This document shows positions 21,720-29,147 of a stretch of DNA of 29,944 bases, in pieces. The notes beneath the pieces were generated by a model. It made no database searches. It saw nothing but the letters and a program-made list of their open reading frames with translations, and was not told the DNA's origin. Source of the stretch: NaphS2 sp964588535 (GTDB taxonomy: Bacteria; Desulfobacterota; DSM-4660; Desulfatiglandales; Desulfatiglandaceae); assembly GCA_964588535.1 (NCBI GenBank), contig CAZPQA010000034.1, positions 1 to 29,944 of the forward strand, written 5' to 3'. Position 1 is the stretch's first letter; every line of letters begins with the position of its first letter. The position numbers were made by a program, and so were the translations under genes.

Positions 21720-22608
21720 TATTTTCGGGAGACAATTCATCCCGTTCCCTTTTCAGCTGGAGAACGACAATGGCTGCCACCACCATGGCGCCCCCTGCCA
21801 TCTGCAGGGGTTGGAGGGATTCACCGATAAAGAGGTAGGCAAACAGGCCTGCGGAGATCGGTTCCAGGGTTGCCGTAATGGATGCCCGTGTGGAGCGGAC
21901 GTAGTTTACCCCCACGAAAAAGAGTCCAAAAGGGAGAACGGTTCCCACAATGGATACGTAGAAAATCCACCCCCACTGGGCAGCCGTAAAACCGGCCCTC
22001 ACATACTGGAATGGCGGATACAGGGTATGCCAGGTAATCGTCGCAAAAAGGAAGGCATAAAAAAGCACGGTCCAGGGGGAATAGCGGTGCATGCCCCTTT
22101 CACCGACAAGGGTATATACCGCAAAGCAGAGGGCCGATAAAAGGCCTGCCAGAATTCCCAGTTGGTTCATTTTCAACAGGTGCAGGCTGTATCCCCCCAC
22201 AACGAGGTAGCAGCCTCCCAGGGACAGGGCCAGCGCAAGGATCTTGCCGGGCGTAAGGCGTTCCTTCCAAAAACAGATGGAAAAAAAAGCCACCATGATG
22301 GGCGCAAGATACTGTAGAAAAATGGCGGCGGCCACCTGGATTTTGCTGATGGCATAAAAATAGGTCACCTGGACCAGGGCCATCACCACCCCCCCCAGAA
22401 GGAAAAAATACCAGAGATCTCTGGGTCGAATTTTGAAAAGCGGCCGGAACCAGATTCCAAAAACAATTCCCAAGAGCACGGTTGAAACCGTCACCCGGAT
22501 CTGTACCAGCTCAAAGGGGGTCACGCCGCCGGTGAACAGGGCTTTCCCCGCGGTCCCGGAAGAAGCCCACATGACAGCCGCCGCCGCAACACAAAGATAC
22601 CCTTTCAT
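21703..22608 (-). CDS. EamA-family (DMT) transporter
   Basis: An inner-membrane exporter of the drug/metabolite family with 10 predicted helices in two EamA repeats; about 301 residues from ATG 22606-22608. A TTG six codons upstream is also possible. The first repeat opens MKGYLCVAAAAVMWASSGTA and the second starts near LGILAGLLSALCFAVYTLVG; both end with the usual PI-A or PISAGLFAYLFIGE segment. Exported substrate unknown, often an amino acid or metabolite. It follows the CBS+ACT gene by 28 nt, so the two are probably cotranscribed. Confidence 0.9.
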   Translation of the reverse strand: MKGYLCVAAAAVMWASSGTAGKALFTGGVTPFELVQIRVTVSTVLLGIVFGIWFRPLFKIRPRDLWYFFLLGGVVMALVQVTYFYAISKIQVAAAIFLQYLAPIMVAFFSICFWKERLTPGKILALALSLGGCYLVVGGYSLHLLKMNQLGILAGLLSALCFAVYTLVGERGMHRYSPWTVLFYAFLFATITWHTLYPPFQYVRAGFTAAQWGWIFYVSIVGTVLPFGLFFVGVNYVRSTRASITATLEPISAGLFAYLFIGESLQPLQMAGGAMVVAAIVVLQLKRERDELSPENIRQTG

Positions 22609-22636
22609 GGAATGAGACGTCTCCAAATTTTTCCCC

Positions 22637-23314
22637 TCAAAAAATCTCCCGGCGGTTTTCCCGATGGTCTACCAGGTAGAGGTATCTGGCCTTTTCTCCC
22701 AGCTCTTTTTCAAGCTGGGGAAGCTGATTCCGCGAAACCCCGTACATGCGGATAAATACTTTTCGATATCCTTTTTTAACACCTTCGTAAGTACTCAGAA
22801 TGCTGACCATGCGACCCCCGTAATGGCGTATCACATCAGCCAGTTCGCGGATTGAGCCGGGACGATCCTCCACCACAAAAGCGAACTGTATGCCCCGCTT
22901 GCCTACCCCTGTCAGAGCAATGAGCACCCGAAACAGATCGCCTTTGGTGATGGCTCCGATCACTTTTCCTTTCTCGTCCACCACAGGTGCTCCGGAAATC
23001 TTCTTCTCCAGAAGTACCTCGGCGGCTTCTTCCACCGTAAAATCAAACGGAAGGGTCACGGGATTTTCCGTCATGATCTCCTTGACTTTGATCTTTGATA
23101 TTAAAAAGAGCAATTCATGGACTTCAAGGGTATTGGCATCCGATGGGGAGGCCCTTTTCAGGTCTCTGTCCGTCACGATTCCCACGAGCTTGCCATTCTT
23201 CATCACCGGTAGCATGGAAATGTTGTTTTCCTTCAGCCGGTTCATGGCTTCCTGCATGCTGTCGTTCATGTCGGTGCTGATGACATTTTTGCTCATCCAG
23301 TCCTTGACTAACAT
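22637..23314 (-). CDS. CBS-pair protein with ACT domain (AcuB-like)
   Basis: A 225-residue cytosolic regulator. Two CBS motifs fill residues 1-140: VKDWMSKNVISTD with GIVTDRDLK, and VKEIMTENPVTLP with GAITKGDLFRVL. An ACT domain follows (residues 145-215), opening FAFVVEDRPGSIRELADVI. CBS pairs bind adenine nucleotides and ACT domains bind amino acids, so it should sense energy state and an amino acid. Related AcuB proteins have been tied to acetoin or acetyl-CoA metabolism. AGGAGG lies 7 nt before the ATG. It is upstream of the EamA gene in the same unit. Confidence 0.9.
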   Translation of the reverse strand: MLVKDWMSKNVISTDMNDSMQEAMNRLKENNISMLPVMKNGKLVGIVTDRDLKRASPSDANTLEVHELLFLISKIKVKEIMTENPVTLPFDFTVEEAAEVLLEKKISGAPVVDEKGKVIGAITKGDLFRVLIALTGVGKRGIQFAFVVEDRPGSIRELADVIRHYGGRMVSILSTYEGVKKGYRKVFIRMYGVSRNQLPQLEKELGEKARYLYLVDHRENRREIF

Positions 23315-23391
23315 TTTGGTTCCTCCTGACCCCGGTCAAACCGGATTGTTGAATTACAAGGCGTTTTCTCTCAAATGAACCATCACAGATG

Positions 23392-24675
23392 TTATTTCTT
23401 TAATTTGTATAAACCATAAGCATTTTCATAACCGATCTGATTTCTCAGTTTGGGGGGCAACTGGTCAAGTAGACTGACCGTCGACCGGATACTTCCGGCA
23501 CTGGGGTGATCATTTGCCGGTTTGATGATTTCATCACTGCCGATGATAAAACGGTCCGGGAATTCTTGAAACAACGCCAGCCATTCAGGCTTCAACCGGC
23601 TGTCCCCCGTCAGAGGGAAGGTTGGTTTTACGACCATTTTTTCCCGCATCCCACTGGCGATGCGGATACTCATGTAGAGATTCGGGTTTTCCGCCATAAG
23701 TCTCCGGGTCAAGGCGATGGTTCGTTTTTCGGTGTTATCCCATCCCACATGCACCCAGATGATTTTGGCCTTTCGGTTGTGGGAAAGCAACCGGCTGAAA
23801 GCAGCGATATTGGGTTTCAATACGCGGGGATTGGGCGGTGACTTAAAACGAGCAGGCATGGGCATTTCTTCCGGAATGGCTTCCATGTGAATATCAATGG
23901 GGAGATCATATCGGGCTGCCAGGTCAGCGAGCCTCAGAAACAGCGGGTGATCCGGCGGAGCTGTTTCGTAAGGGTGCTTTTCCGTCATGGAAAAATGTTC
24001 AGCCGTCATTTCACCAAAGCCCACCGCCCCTTTTTGGACAAGTTCTGATGCTCTGGCATCGAACTCTTTTTCCATATTCTTCGTCACGCGCCCTTTTTGA
24101 ATCGCCTCCTGGATCATCACATTCAGGCTGCCTCCTCCCCCTAAAGCGGCGAACCGGTCGGGATATTCCCGAACGATCGGCAGAAGGTCTTCGAAATAGA
24201 GCCGAAGCTTCTGGTTCACGGCCTGAGGCATGGGGAGCAGGAGGTTCATCTTCACACCTGTGGCATCCATCGCCTCAAGGGCAATCCGCGCCTGTTTTTC
24301 AAGGTTGTAATTTCCCATTTTCCGTCGGCCGACCAGGTGATTATGCGTATCCACGTAAATCAATTCATCTACTGCTGCGGGAGGCTTTTTCTCAATCCGT
24401 GCCCGCTGATGCATACCACCTGAAAGCCTAGTGCCTGAAGCTTCCAGACGCGTAATATACCCGTCTTTATTCCGATCCAGCCGCATAAAGGCCTGTGGCG
24501 GACCCCTGAACTCCGACCTGGACAGTTGGCCATCGTTGTTGCGGTCCATGGATTCAAAAGGGGTCAGCGCTTTCAAAGGCGTCGGGAACCCCATGAAAAT
24601 CAGATGGAAAAAGAGTGGCCACAGAAATACACAATGTTTTCTTTTCATGACTGCTTCTGAAATGGATTTTTTCAT
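23392..24675 (-). CDS. Exported EF-hand amidohydrolase
   Basis: A 427-residue protein combining two parts. After a signal peptide (VFLWPLFFHLIFMGF) come two calcium-binding EF-hand loops: DRNNDGQLSRSE (residues 44-55) and DRNKDGYITRLE (67-78). The remainder is an amidohydrolase (PF04909-like) beginning YVDTHNHL, with metal ligands H111 and H113, further histidines in DIHMEA and WVHVGW, and an aspartate in IIGSDE. The fold hydrolyses or decarboxylates small molecules; the substrate is unknown. The start ATG 24673-24675 has AGGTGA upstream. EF-hands before a secreted amidohydrolase are uncommon and suggest calcium control or structural stabilisation in the periplasm. Confidence 0.86.
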   Translation of the reverse strand: MKKSISEAVMKRKHCVFLWPLFFHLIFMGFPTPLKALTPFESMDRNNDGQLSRSEFRGPPQAFMRLDRNKDGYITRLEASGTRLSGGMHQRARIEKKPPAAVDELIYVDTHNHLVGRRKMGNYNLEKQARIALEAMDATGVKMNLLLPMPQAVNQKLRLYFEDLLPIVREYPDRFAALGGGGSLNVMIQEAIQKGRVTKNMEKEFDARASELVQKGAVGFGEMTAEHFSMTEKHPYETAPPDHPLFLRLADLAARYDLPIDIHMEAIPEEMPMPARFKSPPNPRVLKPNIAAFSRLLSHNRKAKIIWVHVGWDNTEKRTIALTRRLMAENPNLYMSIRIASGMREKMVVKPTFPLTGDSRLKPEWLALFQEFPDRFIIGSDEIIKPANDHPSAGSIRSTVSLLDQLPPKLRNQIGYENAYGLYKLKK

Positions 24676-24923
24676 AATTTCACCTGAGAATAGTTGATGC
24701 AGGAGCCTCGGATTTCCCGTTTCAATTCTTCCTTCATGATACCAGGAAATGTGAAAGATCTTCAAGTCTCAATTCCTGGATGATCTCCCAAAATGTCATT
24801 TTCCAGTTGACTTTTCGTTCCGATCTCATTCAGAATCGCAAAAAAATCGGAAAACATCTGGAATGTGATTGATGGGTGATCCTTTTAACCTAACCGACGT
24901 CCGTTAATCCGGGGCAATTCCCT

Positions 24924-24977
24924 TGAATCACGGTCTATCAGCATGTTACATTCAATACTATCGGATGTCGTGATTCA
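24924..24977. repeat. Inverted repeat upstream of the P1 peptidase gene
   Basis: TGAATCACG (24924-24932) is inverted at 24969-24977 (CGTGATTCA) with a 36-base loop. The gap 24676-25018 holds no gene. The repeat may be an operator or a chance match. Confidence 0.35.
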
Positions 24978-25018
24978 TTGAGCTGAATTCAAAAGAGAAA
25001 CCTTCTCGAGGTATAGAG

Positions 25019-25999
25019 ATGAAAGAAATCCCATTCACAGAAATTGAAGGCATTCAGGTGGGCCATGCTCAGAACCTGGCGGGACCCACCGGTGTTACCG
25101 TTATCATCAGCAAAGCGGGGGCCGCCACGGGTGTGGATGTGCGGGGCGGGGCGCCGGGGACCCGGGAGACGGACCTGCTCAACCCGGTCAATCTGGTACA
25201 GGAAGCCCACGGGGTTTTTCTGGCCGGGGGGAGCGCTTTCGGACTGGATGCCGCCGCAGGCATCATGCAATATCTGGAGGAAAGGGAGATTGGTTTTGAC
25301 GTTCAGGTGACCCGGGTACCCGTTGTGTGCGGTGCCGTGCTTTTTGATCTGGCGTTAGGTGACCACAAAATTCGACCTGACCAGGAGATGGGGTATGAGG
25401 CGTGCATAAACGCGGAAACCAGCGATTCGGCCCAGGGCAATGTGGGGTCCGGGGCCGGGGCCAGCGTGGGGAAAATTCATGGCATGGATCGGGCCATGAA
25501 GAGCGGCCTGGGAAGCTATGCCCTGGCAGAAAAAGACCTGAAAGTTGGCGCCATCGTTGCCGTGAACTGCCTGGGTCATGTGATAGATCCTCAAACGGGG
25601 GAAAGGCTTGTCGGCCCCCTCGCAGAAGATATGAAAACCGTTGAAGACACCGAAGCGATTATGCTCAACGCCTTTTCCAACAAAAAGAATCTTTTCAGCG
25701 ACAATACCACCATCGGGGTGGTTGCCACCAATGGACAGTTCAATAAAACCGAAGCCACAAAGCTGGCATCAATGGCCCAGAACGGTTATGCCCGGACCAT
25801 TCGGCCAGCCCACACCATGGTTGACGGTGATACTGTCTTTGCCATGTCTACCGGGGACATCCAGGCAGATCTGAGTGTGGTGGGTTTTCTGGCGGCGAGG
25901 GCCATGGAAAAGGCTGTGATTGCTGCGGTAAAAAATGCGGTTTCCCTGTGCGGGCTTCCCTGTTATGGGGATTTACCTCACCACCATGATATCCTGTAA
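25019..25999 (+). CDS. P1 (DmpA/S58) family peptidase
   Basis: A 326-residue peptidase of the P1 family, which includes the aminopeptidase DmpA and beta-peptidyl aminopeptidases. It opens FTEIEGIQVGHAQNLAGPTG, has the usual GVDVRGGAPGTRETD and VFLAGGSAFGLDAA blocks, and the DNTTIGVVATN motif where self-cleavage exposes a Thr nucleophile. It likely acts on small peptides with an N-terminal D-, beta- or amidated residue. GAGG lies 7 nt before the ATG. The current end, HHHDIL-stop, is provided by an inserted palindromic element; before the insertion the frame ended HHHDILYLR-stop. Confidence 0.92.
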   Translation: MKEIPFTEIEGIQVGHAQNLAGPTGVTVIISKAGAATGVDVRGGAPGTRETDLLNPVNLVQEAHGVFLAGGSAFGLDAAAGIMQYLEEREIGFDVQVTRVPVVCGAVLFDLALGDHKIRPDQEMGYEACINAETSDSAQGNVGSGAGASVGKIHGMDRAMKSGLGSYALAEKDLKVGAIVAVNCLGHVIDPQTGERLVGPLAEDMKTVEDTEAIMLNAFSNKKNLFSDNTTIGVVATNGQFNKTEATKLASMAQNGYARTIRPAHTMVDGDTVFAMSTGDIQADLSVVGFLAARAMEKAVIAAVKNAVSLCGLPCYGDLPHHHDIL

Positions 26000-26169
26000 C
26001 CGTTCAAAGGGTGCAGGGGACAGTTGTCAGGGTGCAGGATGTAATTCAAAGAGTTAAATGTATGCAAAAGGGGAGTACGGTTGAGCGGCAATATTTGAAA
26101 AGAATTAGCTGAAACATGCTGGTTTTCTGCCCCCTGACAACTGCACCCTGTGAACGATTAGGATATCCT
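25988..26169. mobile_element. MITE-like element with 8-bp direct repeats at the P1 peptidase stop
   Basis: GATATCCT occurs at 25988-25995 and 26162-26169. Between the copies are 21-bp inverted termini at 25996-26016 (starting GTAACCGTTCA) and 26141-26161, matching at 18 of 21 positions, and a further GGGTGCAG/GTTGTCAGG pairing. There is no open frame. The first bases, GTAA, supply the stop codon of the peptidase gene. Confidence 0.75.
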
Positions 26170-26170
26170 T

Positions 26171-26323
26171 TATCTTGTGTCCGTTCACAAATGAGAAAAT
26201 TTGTTCGAGTTCAAGGAAGGCGATAATTGTAACCGCAGGAATACATTTTAGTATTTCGAGGATTACAATTTGAGCCTGCCGCCGAAATCGAGCAAATTGG
26301 CCATTTGTGGATGGACACTATCT
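26171..26323. mobile_element. Palindromic MITE with 5-bp direct repeats at the HPr gene stop
   Basis: TATCT flanks the element at 26171-26175 and 26319-26323. The termini GTGTCC (26177) and GGACAC (26313-26318) begin arms of about 65 bases that pair along most of their length (CACAAATG, AATTTG, CTCGA and ATTGTAA blocks). It ends in TAGTGTCC on the minus strand, so its terminus supplies the G of the HPr-protein stop codon. The left end is offset by one base. Confidence 0.75.
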
Positions 26324-27625
26324 CAGATAAGAAAGGTCTTCGGGAAGCGGCGTATCTTTGCCGTTTTCTGTCTCTCCGTAATTGTGTTCAGCCAGAATTT
26401 TGAGATCGTCCAGCGCACGTTTATCCCCACTGAACCGGACGTGATCCAGCCTTTTGGTCACCACATATCCGCCGGCGCTCAGCAACTCCAGAATGCTCCC
26501 CGCATCGAAAGCCTGGTCATCCGCCATCATCTTTACCGCTGCCCCGTGATGTTGAACCACCTTGGCCACAAGGGTTGAAGGACGGGCATGGAAACCGAGG
26601 CTTTTGGGTACGGGAAGGTCATAGGCGACTTCTTCCAGCATACTGGGTAAAACGGCTTCGGCAAACTGCCTTGCGGAATGAAAGCACTTCGCCTGGTAGT
26701 CAAGGGTGAAAAAGAGCGCGTCTTCCAGCAGTCTGGCAACAGGCACCAACTCCTTCAGCTTGTGCACAACCGGCGATGGCAGCATGAGATGCCTTTCAAA
26801 ATAATGTGCCAGGATCGTCCCTATTTTGGAAAGGTTCAGTTGCACAGAAAAGCTCTCGCGCATCTTTTTGAGTTCCGGGAACTCCCTTTCAATGCTGTGG
26901 TTCACCACGTATGAATCGTACCATGACACCAGGTTGTGCAGGCGGGTACCCAGGCGCCTCAGTTTTCCTTCGTTAATATGGCGGGGAATTTGAGAGGCCA
27001 AGCCATGGGCCTTTGATTGAATGACCCTTTCGAGAAAACGGGCGTCTTCTTCATATGCCACGCATCGGTGAAGGATTTTCTGGGTGGTTAAGGCGATTTC
27101 CGAATCAGCCGATTCTTCGATGGTATGGGGAAGAATTACCTCCTCTTCAAGCTTCAAGCCATAAGTGGAAAGGGGCTTTTCTTCCGAAGTCGACATGCCC
27201 AACCTTCGAGCTTCTTCCTGCAATTCCAGAAAAATGGTGACAATAACTTCATTTAAAAAAAGGCCGGCTGATTCAGCTTTTCGAATAAAATCTTCTTTTT
27301 CCTCAATGATGACAGATTCCCGGTTGAAATTCTTTTTAAGCTCCTCAAGAAGAAAAGAGGCTTTGCCGAAATTCTTGGCGCTGGCTGTGAGCTCGCGGAA
27401 ATAGATCCAGTTCAGATTATACCGGGCCCGATATCGGTCCATCAAATGTTCCGCATCGGACGCATATTTGATGACATTGGCCAGAAAACCCATGTGCAGG
27501 CGTTTGGAATTCTTCTTGCCCGTCGTTAGGTCTGCATGGTGAGACAGGGAAAGAAGGGGCCTGGCAAGGGGTTCCAGAATATTGGCAAACTCTTTTTCAC
27601 TGACAATTTTTTGTTCTGTTGTCAT
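26318..27625 (-). CDS. Large protein with C-terminal HPr domain
   Basis: A 435-residue cytosolic protein. The last 100 residues are an HPr (phosphocarrier) domain: VPKSLGFHARPSTLVAKVV with the phosphorylatable H346, and FDAGSILELLSAGG with a serine at the regulatory position (about 377). The long N-terminal region is helical and rich in charged residues, without a recognised domain. Proteins of this type occur in deltaproteobacteria; no sugar PTS genes are nearby, so a regulatory role of the Npr type is likelier than sugar uptake. The start ATG 27623-27625 has AGGG upstream. It has a separate promoter and is divergent from the exported-protein gene. Its stop has been altered by the MITE. Confidence 0.85.
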   Translation of the reverse strand: MTTEQKIVSEKEFANILEPLARPLLSLSHHADLTTGKKNSKRLHMGFLANVIKYASDAEHLMDRYRARYNLNWIYFRELTASAKNFGKASFLLEELKKNFNRESVIIEEKEDFIRKAESAGLFLNEVIVTIFLELQEEARRLGMSTSEEKPLSTYGLKLEEEVILPHTIEESADSEIALTTQKILHRCVAYEEDARFLERVIQSKAHGLASQIPRHINEGKLRRLGTRLHNLVSWYDSYVVNHSIEREFPELKKMRESFSVQLNLSKIGTILAHYFERHLMLPSPVVHKLKELVPVARLLEDALFFTLDYQAKCFHSARQFAEAVLPSMLEEVAYDLPVPKSLGFHARPSTLVAKVVQHHGAAVKMMADDQAFDAGSILELLSAGGYVVTKRLDHVRFSGDKRALDDLKILAEHNYGETENGKDTPLPEDLSYLR

Positions 27626-27653
27626 AAATACCCTGCCCTGGTTTTTTTGGAGT

Positions 27654-27682
27654 AAGATATCAGTGATATATTTTTTTGACAA
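27654..27682 (-). promoter_or_regulatory. Candidate promoter of the HPr-domain gene
   Basis: TTGTCA (27677-27682), a 17-nt spacer and TATCTT (27654-27659) on the minus strand. The leader is about 22 nt. Confidence 0.5.
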
Positions 27683-27709
27683 GCACAAACAATTCCAGGA
27701 GATTTTGAT

Positions 27710-27738
27710 TTGGCCTTCTAAAGAGGCTGTGATACAAT
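27710..27738 (+). promoter_or_regulatory. Candidate promoter of the exported LolA-like gene
   Basis: TTGGCC (27710-27715), a 17-nt spacer and TACAAT (27733-27738). The leader is about 95 nt, which leaves room for control. Confidence 0.4.
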
Positions 27739-27840
27739 CCCGCAATGAGAGGCCGCCACCGGGTAGGGACAATAAATGGTACTCTCCGCAATAGAAATAT
27801 GGTTTGGTATTTGAATAGGGGATTGGGTTTGAGGAGAAGG

Positions 27841-28692
27841 ATGAAAACGATTAGAATAACATTTATGTGTGGTGTATTTTTATGCCTGATGATCGGTGAA
27901 GTCTGCGCCTATGTCATGCCTTTGGAACAGATACTCGAAAGGGTTCGAAAAAGGTTTGCAGCCCTGAATAGTTTGATCATCGAACAAGCAACCCACGTCA
28001 TCCAATCCCGGGATCCCCTTAGGGAAAGGGTTTTCAGGGAAAAAGTGTGGCTCCAAATCCCTCGATACGACAGGACCAAGGAAATGGCCGCACCCCGCCT
28101 CCCGAATCCCGGGACAAGTGCGCCAAAAACCATTGCCCTTTCTCAAAATGAGGGAGTGAAAGGGGAAAAGCTGCCTGACCAGGCGATACGGCAAACGAAT
28201 CCGGATGCTGCATACAGGTGGCTTTTGATGGCCAACCCCGAAGGCGAAATATCCGCTTTGTTGTCCCAACTGGGTATCCAGGTCTGGGATTTGGGGTATG
28301 ATCGTTGCGAGGGTGTTGTGGCCTACCGGGTGGGCGCTCGGGACCCGGAGAGTCCAAAACTTCTGGTGGACAAGGAACGGTTTTTTCCACTGCTTCTCTC
28401 TTATATGCTTCCGGGGGATCCGGAAGGGAGACTTGTGAGGGTCCGGTTCAGGGACTACCGGAAGAATGATGCAGGGTGGTATCCCTATGAAATTGAATAT
28501 GCACTGGAAGATGCTCCCATAGAAGTATATCATATCTTGAATCTGACGGCGAACGCTCCCATACAGGCCTCCTTTTTTGAAAGAAAAGTCGAGCGGTTTG
28601 CACCCCCGCCGGGACCTCCCGTAAACCAGGGAAAATCGGACGAACAACGTTTAAAACAAATCATGCGAAACCTGGAAAAAAAATATCAATAG
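27841..28692 (+). CDS. Exported protein, possibly LolA-like fold
   Basis: A 283-residue exported protein. The signal peptide FMCGVFLCLMIGEVCAY ends near residue 25. The mature part begins with an amphipathic helix (LEQILERVRKRFAALNSLIIE) and is followed by alternating strands, such as REKVWLQIPRYDRTKE and GRLVRVRFRDYRKNDAGWYP, a layout seen in LolA- and outer-membrane-lipoprotein-sorting-type proteins. I do not recognise the family with certainty. The end is proline-rich then charged. The start ATG 27841 follows GAGGAGAAGG directly; upstream in-frame codons lie in the leader. The HNH gene begins 19 nt after its stop, probably in the same unit. Confidence 0.7.
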   Translation: MKTIRITFMCGVFLCLMIGEVCAYVMPLEQILERVRKRFAALNSLIIEQATHVIQSRDPLRERVFREKVWLQIPRYDRTKEMAAPRLPNPGTSAPKTIALSQNEGVKGEKLPDQAIRQTNPDAAYRWLLMANPEGEISALLSQLGIQVWDLGYDRCEGVVAYRVGARDPESPKLLVDKERFFPLLLSYMLPGDPEGRLVRVRFRDYRKNDAGWYPYEIEYALEDAPIEVYHILNLTANAPIQASFFERKVERFAPPPGPPVNQGKSDEQRLKQIMRNLEKKYQ

Positions 28693-28710
28693 CGCCTGAG
28701 GATTTCTCAC

Positions 28711-29013
28711 ATGTCATTTGATTCCAACATGGTTGATGAAAAGGAGATCAGGCGCGAAAAGGAAAAGGCCCGGCGTCTCAGGCGCACCAATTGGTGGTAT
28801 ACCCGTGTTCAAAAGGGTGAATGCTACTATTGCGGGCGGATGGTGGGTCGTGAAAACCTGACCATGGACCATGTGGTGCCGTTGATTCGAGGGGGCAAAA
28901 GCAAAAAAGGAAACGTGGTTGCTGCCTGCAGGGAATGCAACAATAAAAAGAAGTATCTGCTTCCCCTGGAATGGGAGACATATCTGAAAGACCTGAACAA
29001 TTGGCCCGGTTGA
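28711..29013 (+). CDS. Small HNH endonuclease
   Basis: A 100-residue protein with a complete HNH nuclease domain: zinc ligands C38 and C41 (CYYCG), the catalytic DH pair at 53-54 in TMDHVVPLIRGGKSKKGN, and C73 and C76 with the NN pair in CRECNNKKK. Residues 8-28 form a basic helix, likely for nucleic-acid binding. GAGGA lies 8 nt before the ATG. Stand-alone HNH proteins of this size are common in bacteria; some are housekeeping and of unknown role, others part of phage or defense modules. No such module is seen here. Confidence 0.86.
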   Translation: MSFDSNMVDEKEIRREKEKARRLRRTNWWYTRVQKGECYYCGRMVGRENLTMDHVVPLIRGGKSKKGNVVAACRECNNKKKYLLPLEWETYLKDLNNWPG

Positions 29014-29060
29014 GTGCCATTTTATAAAATCAGAAAAGACATTCATGATGATGCCGGATC

Positions 29061-29095
29061 CGTCATCCCGGACGCGATCCGGGACCAGCATGACG
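29061..29095. repeat. REP-like hairpin downstream of the HNH gene
   Basis: CGTCATCCCGGA (29061-29072) with a short loop and TCCGGG (29078-29083), then ACCAGCATGACG. It is of the GTCATCCCGGA type, a repeat found between genes in many proteobacteria, and may also stop transcription weakly. Confidence 0.6.
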
Positions 29096-29147
29096 AGAGA
29101 ACTTTAGACTCTCAAGAACTTAAGAAGAAACTCAAAATAGCCACTTG

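Noticed and set aside
25988..26323. The two palindromes between the P1 peptidase and HPr genes as a bidirectional terminator.
   Set aside because: The arms are long with wide loops, lack T-runs, and each has flanking direct repeats, which fits insertion better. Some terminator effect cannot be excluded.
132..29095. CRISPR array, because several similar short repeats occur.
   Set aside because: The repeats are dispersed, differ in sequence and have no regular spacing or cas genes.
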